Shown here in pieces: positions 21,401-30,104 of a stretch of 37,515 nt of DNA. Positions within the stretch are counted from its first letter, which is position 1; each line of letters starts with the position of its first letter. A program made the position numbers and the translations under genes. The stretch is taken from assembly GCA_026989215.1 (NCBI GenBank), contig JALSJV010000331.1, forward strand, positions 1-37,515, in the 5' to 3' direction. The stretch comes from Acidimicrobiia bacterium (lineage in GTDB: Bacteria; Actinomycetota; Acidimicrobiia; Spongiisociales; ZC4RG35). A model generated the notes under the pieces. It did no database searches. It was given only the letters and a program-made list of their open reading frames with translations, and was not told the DNA's origin.

Positions 21401-23295
21401 TCCCCATCGGGGCCCCGCACCCCGAAGTCGTGGATGAAGAAGGAACCGGGGGCTTCGAGACGGGTCGGCACCTCCTCCACCACCTGCATGCCCATGTGCT
21501 CCAGGGTGGGGACCAGCTCGGACAGGGGCCGCTTCCCGTCGCTCCGGTACAGCACCACCCGGGTCAGCTCTTCCCCGGCCTGGGCCAGGTTGCGGAGACC
21601 CACGACGAAGGAACGCCCCGACGACGCCAGCTCGTCGAGCCGGAGGATGTCGTCGGCGGCGACCTCGGTGGCGACCGAGCTCGTGTAGTACTCGGGGAAC
21701 CGTTCGCACCAGGTCTCGGCCAGCCGTCGTCCCTCCTCCTCGCCCCGTCGACGGATGAGGACGTCGGCGACCTGCTCCCCCCACGACCGCATCAGCGACA
21801 CGACGTCCGCCTCCAACGACGAGAGGTCGACTTCGGGGACGTTGCCCCATTCGACCCACACGGTGAAGTGGATCTGGGCGGGGTCCGACTCCCCCAGACT
21901 GAGGTGGTACTCGACGGCCGTGCCGTGGAACCGCTCCATGAACATGTCCTGGAGGCGGCGCCGCAGCTCGGCGTTGAACCGGTCCCGGGGAAGGGCGACG
22001 AGGATCGAGACGCTCCGTTCGAGCAGATCGCGCCGGACGAACAACCGGACCTGATGTCGCTCCTCCAGGTCGAGGAGCTCCCGCAGCTCCCGGCGCAGGT
22101 CGTCGGTGTCCGCCGAGAAGAGGTCGTGCTTGGAGAACCCGTCGAACAGCTCGACGATCTTCTTGTGGTCGTGGCTGCCCTCGATGAGGTCTTCGGCGGC
22201 GACGATGTCGGCCAGTTTCGCCCGCAGGATGGGGATCTGGCTCGCAGGCTGCATGTAGGCCTTCGACGTGAACAGGCCGACCAGCCGTGCCTCCCCGATG
22301 GTCTCCCCGTCGGGCCCCACCATCCGCACCCCGACGTAGTCCATCTTCGCCCGACGGTGCACCGTCGAGTAGCGGTTCGTCTTCGTGATGACCACCAGAT
22401 CGCCGGATTCGTACCGCCGCGCCAGGTCGGGCGGCAGGTCGGCGAGGAGCACCGGCTCGGCCATCGACGACTGGCGCTCGTCGGAGAGGAGACCGAGACC
22501 GCTGTCGGGCACCACCTCGACCGCCTTGCCCTCGGGCGTCTCGATCACGCGGTACTCCCGGTAGCCGAGGAAGATGAAGTTGCCGTCCCGGAGCCACTGG
22601 AGGAAGTTCACACCCTCGGTGATGACGACGTCCGGATAGTGCCCCACGGCGACCCTCACCAGGTCGGCCATGCGGTCGACCCGACCCATCATCGGATGGA
22701 AGTCACGGACGACCCGATGGACGTCCTCCAGCACCGACCGGAGGGCGCGCACCAGGGCGGGGAGGTCCGCTTCGAACAGGCGCCGGTCCAGCTCGTAGTG
22801 CTGCACCGACTCGCGGCTGGTCGTGTAGCGGGCGTTACGGATGTGCCGGAGGGTCCCGTCCGAGCTCCGCTCGGTGCCGATCACGGGGTGGAGCACCAGC
22901 TCCACCCGGAGCCCGTGGGCCTCCAGCTCGTTGGTGACCGAATCGTGCAGGAACGGGGAGTCGTCGGTGACGAGCTCGACGACGGTTCCCCGGGTCTCAT
23001 ACCCGTGCTCGGCCACGGTCGGGTTGAAGGCCCGGACCTTGATCGGCTCCTCACGCCGTTCGATGAACTCGAAGATCCCCAGCAGATGGTGGAAGGTCGC
23101 CTCGGGGTCGAGCTGGGGAAGGAGGTCGCCCGGGATCCGACGGAGGTAGGAACGGGCGAACTCGCGCACGAGGTCCGCCTTCGGGGGATCGACGCGTTCA
23201 CCGACGATCCGCACGACCTCGGTGAGGAGCGGGCTCGCCTCGTTGGGCGGTCGACCGTCGTCCACGGGCTGCACGGTACTCCCCCTATCGACCAA
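18478..23295 (-). CDS. NAD-specific glutamate dehydrogenase, large (~180 kDa) bacterial type
   Basis: 1605 aa; [104 protein letters not shown]. Confidence 0.95.
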   Translation of the reverse strand: [1605 protein letters not shown]

Positions 23296-23314
23296 CCGGA
23301 AGGAGTCTGTAGCC

Positions 23315-24673
23315 CTACCTGTCCACGTCGCCCATGACCGGATCCAACGAGGCGATCGTGGCGATCGTGTCGGCGACGAGGGTGTCGGCCATCATCACCG
23401 GCAAGGCCTGGAGGTTGTAGAAGGACGGAGCCCGGATGTGCATCCGCCAGGGCCTCCCCTCCCCGACCGAGACCAGATAGCAGCCGAGCTCACCGCGGGG
23501 GGACTCGACCGCCACGTAGGTCTCCCCGGGGGGGACCCGAAAACCCTCCGTGAAGATCTTGAAGTGGTGGATGAGCGCCTCCATCGACTCGTCGATCCTC
23601 GCCCGGGGTGGCGGGGTGACCTTGCGGTCGTCGGCCCGGTAGTCGCCCTTCGGCATCGTCTCGGCGACCTGCTCCACGATGCGGATCGACTGGCGGATCT
23701 CCTCCATCCGGATCATGTAACGGTCGTAGACGTCGCCGTTGGTGCCGGTGGGGACGTCGAACTCGTACCGATCGATCCCGCTGTAGGGAAACGCCTTCCG
23801 CAGGTCCCAGTCCACCCCGGTGGAGCGGAGGATGGGACCGGTGATGCCGTAGGCCCGGCACTCCTCGGCGGTGATCACCCCGACGCCTTTGGTTCGGGAC
23901 AGCCAGATCGGGTTCTCCCGCAACAGGTCGTCGTAGTCTCGGATCCGAGCCGGGATCGTCTCCACGATCCGGGCCACGTCGCGGCGCCATCCCGGTGGGA
24001 GATCGGCGGCGACCCCGCCGGGGCGGATGTAATTGTGGTTCATCCGCAGGCCCGTGGTCTTCTCGAAGAACTCGAGGATCAGCTCCCGCTCCCGGAAGCC
24101 GTACAGCATCATCGAGAGCGCCCCGATGTCCATCCCGTTGGTGGCGAGGGCGACCAGGTGCGAGGAGACTCGGTTCAGCTCGGTCATCAGGATCCGGATG
24201 GCCTGGGCCCGGGGTGGCACGTCGATGCCCAGGAGCTGCTCCACCGCCAACGAGTAGGCCAGCTCGTTGTGGAGCGGCGCCAGATAGTCCATCCGGGTGA
24301 CGTTGGTCGGACCCTGGGCGAAGGTCAGGGTCTCGGCGGTCTTCTCCATCCCGGTGTGCAGATATCCGATGATCGGTTTGGAGCGACGGATGATCTCACC
24401 CTCGAGCTCGAGCTGGAGGCGCAGCACCCCGTGCGTGGAAGGATGCTGCGGCCCCATGTTGATGATCATCCGCTCGTCCTCGGGGGCGACCTCGGAGTCG
24501 ACGTAGTCGTCGGTGACCACCGAGCCGAGCTGCTCCCGGAGCCGCGCCTCGGGCTCCTCCTCGGCCATCTCCTGCGCCCCTTCGTCGGTGGGCGGCACCT
24601 CGGTCCCCGACAGCCAGATGTCGACGATCTCGGGTTCGCCGTCGATGGTGGGGGTGGGGGTTTCGTCGCTCAT
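23315..24673 (-). CDS. nuoD: NADH-quinone oxidoreductase subunit D
   Basis: INMGPQHPSTHGVLRLQLELEGE, GYLHTGMEKTAE; ATG at 24671-24673. Confidence 0.97.
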   Translation of the reverse strand: MSDETPTPTIDGEPEIVDIWLSGTEVPPTDEGAQEMAEEEPEARLREQLGSVVTDDYVDSEVAPEDERMIINMGPQHPSTHGVLRLQLELEGEIIRRSKPIIGYLHTGMEKTAETLTFAQGPTNVTRMDYLAPLHNELAYSLAVEQLLGIDVPPRAQAIRILMTELNRVSSHLVALATNGMDIGALSMMLYGFRERELILEFFEKTTGLRMNHNYIRPGGVAADLPPGWRRDVARIVETIPARIRDYDDLLRENPIWLSRTKGVGVITAEECRAYGITGPILRSTGVDWDLRKAFPYSGIDRYEFDVPTGTNGDVYDRYMIRMEEIRQSIRIVEQVAETMPKGDYRADDRKVTPPPRARIDESMEALIHHFKIFTEGFRVPPGETYVAVESPRGELGCYLVSVGEGRPWRMHIRAPSFYNLQALPVMMADTLVADTIATIASLDPVMGDVDR

Positions 24674-25206
24674 CACGTCGCCTTGTGGGATTCCTTGAAC
24701 TGGACGGGCACCGACCCGACCCCGAAGTCCTTCCGCAGGGGATGACCCTCCCAGTCGTCGGGCATGAGGATCCGGGTGGGGTCGGGATGCCCTTCGAAGA
24801 CGAGGCCGAACATGTCGAAGACCTCCCGCTCGGGGAAGTTGGCGCCCGGCCACAGATCGCAGAGGCTGGGGACCACCGGATCGTCGGCCGGCACCGGGAC
24901 CAGGAGACGAAGGCGAAGCCGATGCCGGTGGGAGAGGAGGTTGACGACCAGCTCGAAGCGGATGGGACGGCGGTCGAACCAGTCGACGCACGTCACGTCG
25001 GCGCACACCTCGAACCCGGCATCCCGGGCCGCCGACGCCAACGCGTGGTAGTCCTCCCGGCTCACGACCACCGTGTGCTGTCCGGCGGATTCGACGTAGA
25101 CGGCCTCGGGGAAGTCGGCCAGGAGCCCGGCGAGAACCTGGGGGAGGTCGGGCGGGGCCACGTCGGCGTCGGAACCTTCGGGAGCCCGTTCCATCTCGTC
25201 GTTCAC
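24673..25206 (-). CDS. nuoC: NADH-quinone oxidoreductase subunit C (probable GTG start)
   Basis: [42 protein letters not shown] overlap with the nuoB stop. Confidence 0.95.
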   Translation of the reverse strand: MNDEMERAPEGSDADVAPPDLPQVLAGLLADFPEAVYVESAGQHTVVVSREDYHALASAARDAGFEVCADVTCVDWFDRRPIRFELVVNLLSHRHRLRLRLLVPVPADDPVVPSLCDLWPGANFPEREVFDMFGLVFEGHPDPTRILMPDDWEGHPLRKDFGVGSVPVQFKESHKAT

Positions 25207-25688
25207 GATGAAGCTCCCGAGGAGACGTGCTCGCCCTGCACGATCATCCGCTGGAGGGTGAGGATCCCGTGCATGAGGCTCTGGGGACCCGGCGGACATC
25301 CGGGGACGTACATGTCGACGGGGACCACCTGGTCGACGCCCTGCACCAGGGCGTAGTTGTTGAACATGCCCCCCGACGAGGCGCAGGCCCCCATCGAGAT
25401 GACCCACTTGGGATCGGGCATCTGGTCGTACACCTGGCGGAGCACCGGCGCCATCTTCTGGGAGACACGTCCCGCCACGATCATCAGGTCGGCCTGGCGC
25501 GGCGACGCCCGGAACACCTCCATCCCGAACCGGGCGAGGTCGTTGTGGGCGGCCCCGGTGGCCATCATCTCGATGGCGCAGCAGGCCAGTCCGAAGGTCG
25601 CGGGCCACATCGACTGGGTGCGAGCCCAGCGGGCGGCCTTCTCGATCGTGGTGGTGAGGAAGTTCGACGGATACGACCGGGCGGCCAT
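25203..25688 (-). CDS. nuoB: NADH-quinone oxidoreductase subunit B
   Basis: [43 protein letters not shown]. Confidence 0.97.
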   Translation of the reverse strand: MAARSYPSNFLTTTIEKAARWARTQSMWPATFGLACCAIEMMATGAAHNDLARFGMEVFRASPRQADLMIVAGRVSQKMAPVLRQVYDQMPDPKWVISMGACASSGGMFNNYALVQGVDQVVPVDMYVPGCPPGPQSLMHGILTLQRMIVQGEHVSSGASS

Positions 25689-26098
25689 CAGGCTGCCTCC
25701 TGGGAGACCTCGGAGGAGACGTACCGGCGACGGCGATGCACGTTCCAGTCGAGGGCGCCCCGTTTCCAGACGTAGAACAGGGTCTCGAGGACGAAGAACG
25801 TGAAGATGCCGACGGCGGCGATGCCGTACCAGGCGAGGTCGTCGAACCGGGACGCCCACGCGAAGAGGAAGATGATCTCCACGTCGAAGATCACGAAGAG
25901 CATCGCCACGAGGTAGAACTTCACCGGGAACCGCTGCGACGGCTCCTGCTCGGGGACGATCCCGCACTCGTAGGGTTCGAGCTTCTCGGGGGTCGGGCGG
26001 TGAGGGGAGAACAGCCGGCTCACCACCATCGACACCCCGACGAACCCGACGGCGAGGACCAGCATGACCGCGATCGGGAGGTAGTCGGCGAGTGTCAC
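25688..26098 (-). CDS. nuoA: NADH-quinone oxidoreductase subunit A
   Basis: [41 protein letters not shown]. Confidence 0.97.
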   Translation of the reverse strand: MTLADYLPIAVMLVLAVGFVGVSMVVSRLFSPHRPTPEKLEPYECGIVPEQEPSQRFPVKFYLVAMLFVIFDVEIIFLFAWASRFDDLAWYGIAAVGIFTFFVLETLFYVWKRGALDWNVHRRRRYVSSEVSQEAA

Positions 26099-26146
26099 AG
26101 CGTCCGCGAGGATAGAGACGCCGGGCGTCGGTGGACAAAAGGGCCG

Positions 26147-26458
26147 TCAACGGTCCGGCGGGCGCGAGGCCACCTGACCGCAGACGCACCGGTACCGGTC
26201 GCCCTCCACGTCGGGCCATCGAATCCAGACGGTGGCATCCAGCTCCGGGCAGCGCACGGGGAAGGCCATGTCCCGAGCCGAGCTCGGGTCGGGGCTGAGG
26301 GCGATCCGAAGTCGCCAGACCTCCTGGCGCAGGCGGTCGAGCCGTGCCCTCGACTCGGCCAGGTCCCGCAGCGGCGCCCGTCGCGCCCGCAGACGCTCAT
26401 GATGCCTCCAGGCGGCGACCAGCTCGCCGAACGCCGCCTCGAGCCGGGGATGGAGCAT
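26147..26458 (-). CDS. Hypothetical protein (103 aa)
   Basis: Arg-rich helical N-terminus, YRCVCGQ motif near C-terminus; lies in the run between nuoA and the flavoprotein. Confidence 0.5.
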   Translation of the reverse strand: MLHPRLEAAFGELVAAWRHHERLRARRAPLRDLAESRARLDRLRQEVWRLRIALSPDPSSARDMAFPVRCPELDATVWIRWPDVEGDRYRCVCGQVASRPPDR

Positions 26459-26482
26459 CGACCCTCCGACACCTGCTCCGGC

Positions 26483-27721
26483 TCAACGGATCGGCAGAGG
26501 GCGCACCATGGTCGCCAGCATCCGATACGCCTGCTCTCCGACGCCCCGCTCGTCCTCGTCGAGCAGGTTCGCCATCACCTTGAGGGTCCATTCCATCAGC
26601 GGCCGGTTCCGCAAACCCACGTGGGCCAGGGTCCGCATCACCGGCGGATTGCCGATCAGCCTCACGAAGATCCGCGCCATCTTGTAGTAGAGGCTGTACT
26701 CGTCGTCGAGGATCCTCGGGTACCGGGCCAGGAGGCCGAGGTCGTCGGCGGCGAAGGCTTCGGAGATGACGCCGGCGGCGATCCGACCCGTCTCGTACGC
26801 GTAGGAGATCCCTTCCCCGTTCCACGGGTTGATCGCCCCGGCCGCGTCACCGACGACGAGCCAGTTGGGTCCTGCGAGCGGCCCCTTCGAGAAGGCCATC
26901 GTGAGCTTGCCGCCCATCGGTTCGGTGAGACGCCGGTCTTCCGACAGCGCCCAGTACTCGGGGGCCGTCCGCACGTAGTCCTCCATCATGCGGGTGGTGT
27001 TCGTGTGCTTCCATCGCTTGAAGGTGGAGAGCAGACCCACACCGACGTTGACGGTGCCGTCGCCGAGGGGAAACACCCAGCCGTACCCGGGCATCGACGC
27101 CCCCGTCTCGTCCCTCAGATCGAGTTGGCTCTCCAAGAACCGGTCCCGCGAGCGGGGACTGGCGTAGTATCCGCGGGCGGCGAGCCCCATCGGATAATCC
27201 TTGCGCCGGGACGTCCCCAGCCGGCGCCCGAACCGATCGAGGGAGCCGTCGGCGACCACCACCACCTCCGGGACGACCCGTTCGGTCTCGCCGTCGGAGA
27301 CGAGGTCGACGGCGACGAGGCGCCCACGGTCCAGCACCGGCCGGGCTTCGGTCCGTTCCCGGACGGTCACGCCCTGCGCCGCCACCAGCCGGGCCACCTC
27401 GGCGTCCAGATCGCGGCGGCGGATCACCCCTCCCCAATCGGGGAACCGGGAATGCCGAGGCCACCGCATCTCCAACATCAGGTCGTCCCCGGCGTACGAA
27501 CGCAGCCCGTCGATCCGCCAGAAGGTGGCCGCCGAGAAGTCGAACCCCATCTCCCGGAGTTGGTGGATCGCCCGCGGCGTGAGGCCGTCGCCGCAGGTCT
27601 TGTCCCTGGGATACGCCTTCTTCTCGACCAGCATGACCGGATGCCCCGCACGCGCCAGCCAGTAGGCAGCGGCCGAACCCGCAGGTCCTCCGCCCACCAC
27701 CACGACCCGATGATCCGCCAT
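26483..27721 (-). CDS. Geranylgeranyl reductase family FAD-dependent oxidoreductase (menaquinone reductase MenJ-like)
   Basis: VVVVGGGPAGSAAAYWLARAGHPVMLVEKKAYPRDKTCGDGLTPRAI; VVGDAAGAINPWNGEGISYAYETGR. Confidence 0.9.
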   Translation of the reverse strand: MADHRVVVVGGGPAGSAAAYWLARAGHPVMLVEKKAYPRDKTCGDGLTPRAIHQLREMGFDFSAATFWRIDGLRSYAGDDLMLEMRWPRHSRFPDWGGVIRRRDLDAEVARLVAAQGVTVRERTEARPVLDRGRLVAVDLVSDGETERVVPEVVVVADGSLDRFGRRLGTSRRKDYPMGLAARGYYASPRSRDRFLESQLDLRDETGASMPGYGWVFPLGDGTVNVGVGLLSTFKRWKHTNTTRMMEDYVRTAPEYWALSEDRRLTEPMGGKLTMAFSKGPLAGPNWLVVGDAAGAINPWNGEGISYAYETGRIAAGVISEAFAADDLGLLARYPRILDDEYSLYYKMARIFVRLIGNPPVMRTLAHVGLRNRPLMEWTLKVMANLLDEDERGVGEQAYRMLATMVRPLPIR

Positions 27722-27801
27722 GGCGGCGACGTTACCGGCGGCAGCGACGGAGCGGGAATCCCCTTTGGCTTCGACGTCCGCCGTCCCTATCGTCGCCCCC
27801 C

Positions 27802-28470
27802 ATGACACGACGGATCCCCCGGGCGACGGTGGCGCGCCTTCCGGCCTACCTCCGTCATCTCGACTCCCTCGGGCCCGGGCAACAGACGGTGCAGTCCTCG
27901 GATCTGGCGAGCGCGTCGGGCGTGAACGCGGCGAAGGTCCGAAAGGACCTCTCCTACATCGGCGCCACCGGGGTGAGGGGGGTCGGATACGACGTCGAAG
28001 AGCTGCGGAACCTCATCCTGCGGCGCCTCGGCCTCAGCACCGACCTGACGGTGGTGCTCATCGGCGCCGGAAACCTGGGGAGCGCCCTGGCCCGCTACAA
28101 GGGTTTCGACAATCGGGGCTTCCACATCGTCTCGGTGTACGACATCGACCCGAAACGGGTCGGGAAACGGATCGCCGGCATCGAGATCCGCCATCTCGAC
28201 CGCCTGGAGGAGGACCTGGAGCGCAATCCCGCCGACATCGGCATCATCGCCACCCCGGCGTCGGAAGCCCAAGGTGTCGCCGATCGGCTGATCGCCGCGG
28301 GGATCCCCGGCATCCTCAACTTCGCCCCGACCGTGATCAGGGTGCCGCCCGGCGCCACGGTCCGCCAGGTGGATCTGGCGACCGAGCTGCAGATCCTCGC
28401 CTTCTACCTGGGCTCCCGCCGAGAGACGGGTTCGACGTCGAGCCTCCCCGAGCGATGGCGCTCCGGGTAG
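27802..28470 (+). CDS. rex: Redox-sensing transcriptional repressor Rex
   Basis: [83 protein letters not shown]. Confidence 0.96.
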   Translation: MTRRIPRATVARLPAYLRHLDSLGPGQQTVQSSDLASASGVNAAKVRKDLSYIGATGVRGVGYDVEELRNLILRRLGLSTDLTVVLIGAGNLGSALARYKGFDNRGFHIVSVYDIDPKRVGKRIAGIEIRHLDRLEEDLERNPADIGIIATPASEAQGVADRLIAAGIPGILNFAPTVIRVPPGATVRQVDLATELQILAFYLGSRRETGSTSSLPERWRSG

Positions 28471-29741
28471 ATCGGGAAGCGGGCGCAGAGCTCCGACACC
28501 TCACCCCGGATCCGTTCGACGAGACGTTCGTCCGCCCCGTCGAGCACGTCGGCGATGCGGCCGGCGATCCATCGGAACTCGTCCACACCGAACCCGCGGG
28601 TGGTCCCCGCCGACGAACCCAGCCTGATCCCGGAGGCGACCCAGGGTGGACGGGTCTCGCCCGGGACCGTGTTCTTGTTCACCGTGAACCCGGCGCGCTC
28701 CAACAGCTCCTGGGCGTCTTTGCCGGTGACGTCCCGGGATCGGAGGTCGACGAGGACGATCGGGGTGTCGGTCCCGCCCGTGACCACGTCGAACCCCCGG
28801 GCGATCAGGGTGTCCGCCATCGCCCGGGCGTTGGCCAGCACCGCCGCCGCCCAAGACGCGAACTCGGGCCGCAGCGCCTCCCCCAGACACACCGCCTTCG
28901 CCGCCACCGCGTTGAGGATCACGCTGCCCTGCACTCCGGGGAAGACCGCGGCGTCGATGCGTCGACCCAGCTCGGCATCCCCGGTGAGGATCAGCCCGCC
29001 GCGTACCCCGCGGAGGTTCTTGTACGTCGTCGCCGTCGTGACGTGGGCGTGGGGAACCGGGTCGGGATGCAGGCCGGCAGCGACGAGTCCGGCGACGTGG
29101 GCGATGTCGGCGAGCAGTACCGCCCCGACCTCGTCGGCGATCTCCCGGAACGCCGCGAAATCGACCGCTCGGGGATACGCCGAGCCTCCGCAGATGATCA
29201 ACCTGGGGCGTACCTGCCGCACGAGACGAGCCGTGGCGTCCAGGTCGATCCGCCCCGTGGTCGCATCCACGCCGTAGTGATACGCCCTCATCCAGCGTCC
29301 GGAGATGTTGACCGGTGAACCGTGGCTGAGATGTCCCCCCATGGAGAGGTCCATGGACACGACGACGTCACCGGGTTCGAGGAAGGCGGCGAACACCGCC
29401 AGGTTCGCCTGGCTGCCCGAATGGGGCTGGACGTTGGCATGGGCGGCGCCGAAGAGCTCCTTGGCACGTTCGACGGCCAGCCGCTCCACCGCGTCGGCGA
29501 ACTCGGCCCCGCCGTAGTAGCGCCTCCCCGGCAGGCCCTCGACCGTCTTGTTCACGATCACCGAACCGATCGCCTCGAGGGACGCCCGGGAGACGAGGTT
29601 CTCCGACGCGATGAGCTCGATCTGGTCGCGTTGCCGCCCGAGCTCACCGGCGAGGGCCTCGGCCACCGCCGGATCGATCTCCTCGAGGGACGCGTCGAAG
29701 TACCCGCCGTGCAGCACCGGGGGCCGACGACCGCCCGTCAC
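28404..29741 (-). CDS. glyA: Serine hydroxymethyltransferase (family member with atypical PLP-lysine context [12 protein letters not shown])
   Basis: [45 protein letters not shown]; 445 aa. Confidence 0.88.
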   Translation of the reverse strand: MTGGRRPPVLHGGYFDASLEEIDPAVAEALAGELGRQRDQIELIASENLVSRASLEAIGSVIVNKTVEGLPGRRYYGGAEFADAVERLAVERAKELFGAAHANVQPHSGSQANLAVFAAFLEPGDVVVSMDLSMGGHLSHGSPVNISGRWMRAYHYGVDATTGRIDLDATARLVRQVRPRLIICGGSAYPRAVDFAAFREIADEVGAVLLADIAHVAGLVAAGLHPDPVPHAHVTTATTYKNLRGVRGGLILTGDAELGRRIDAAVFPGVQGSVILNAVAAKAVCLGEALRPEFASWAAAVLANARAMADTLIARGFDVVTGGTDTPIVLVDLRSRDVTGKDAQELLERAGFTVNKNTVPGETRPPWVASGIRLGSSAGTTRGFGVDEFRWIAGRIADVLDGADERLVERIRGEVSELCARFPIYPERHRSGRLDVEPVSRREPR

Positions 29742-30101
29742 CTAGAGGTCGGCTCGCTCCTGGGTCTCCTCGTACTGTTTGAGGGCGACGAGGAACGCGA
29801 CGAAGACGATCGCCGACACCAGCATGAAGGTGATGGGGATGATCCGGATCTCGAAGGCGTTGAGGCCCTCGATGTCGGCAGGCCGGGGTCCCCGGGGTGC
29901 GTAGAGGACGAACAGGAGACTCCCGATCGTCCACCAGGCGGACACCCCCGCCCCGGTCACCAGAAACCCCAGCTTCTTCCCCAGGTTGGTGTAGGTGAGC
30001 AGGTAGATCGTCCCGTAGAAGACGAGGATCGACGCGACCGTGAGGATGATGCCGGTGACGAACAGGTTGGCGGAGAGCAGCTCGCGCATCAGCTCGCGCA
30101 T
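29742..30101 (-). CDS. Small membrane protein (119 aa) downstream of cytochrome bc genes
   Basis: Three hydrophobic segments; tightly packed next to the diheme cytochrome c gene. Confidence 0.65.
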   Translation of the reverse strand: MRELMRELLSANLFVTGIILTVASILVFYGTIYLLTYTNLGKKLGFLVTGAGVSAWWTIGSLLFVLYAPRGPRPADIEGLNAFEIRIIPITFMLVSAIVFVAFLVALKQYEETQERADL

Positions 30102-30104
30102 GGT

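Noticed and set aside
20881-23337. 818-aa + strand ORF opposite NAD-GDH
   Set aside because: Shadow ORF with biased composition; the minus strand is a clear glutamate dehydrogenase.
27722-27801. Rex operator (TTGTGAAN-type palindrome) upstream of rex/flavoprotein
   Set aside because: No convincing match seen by eye here or upstream of nuoA; a weighted-matrix scan would be needed.
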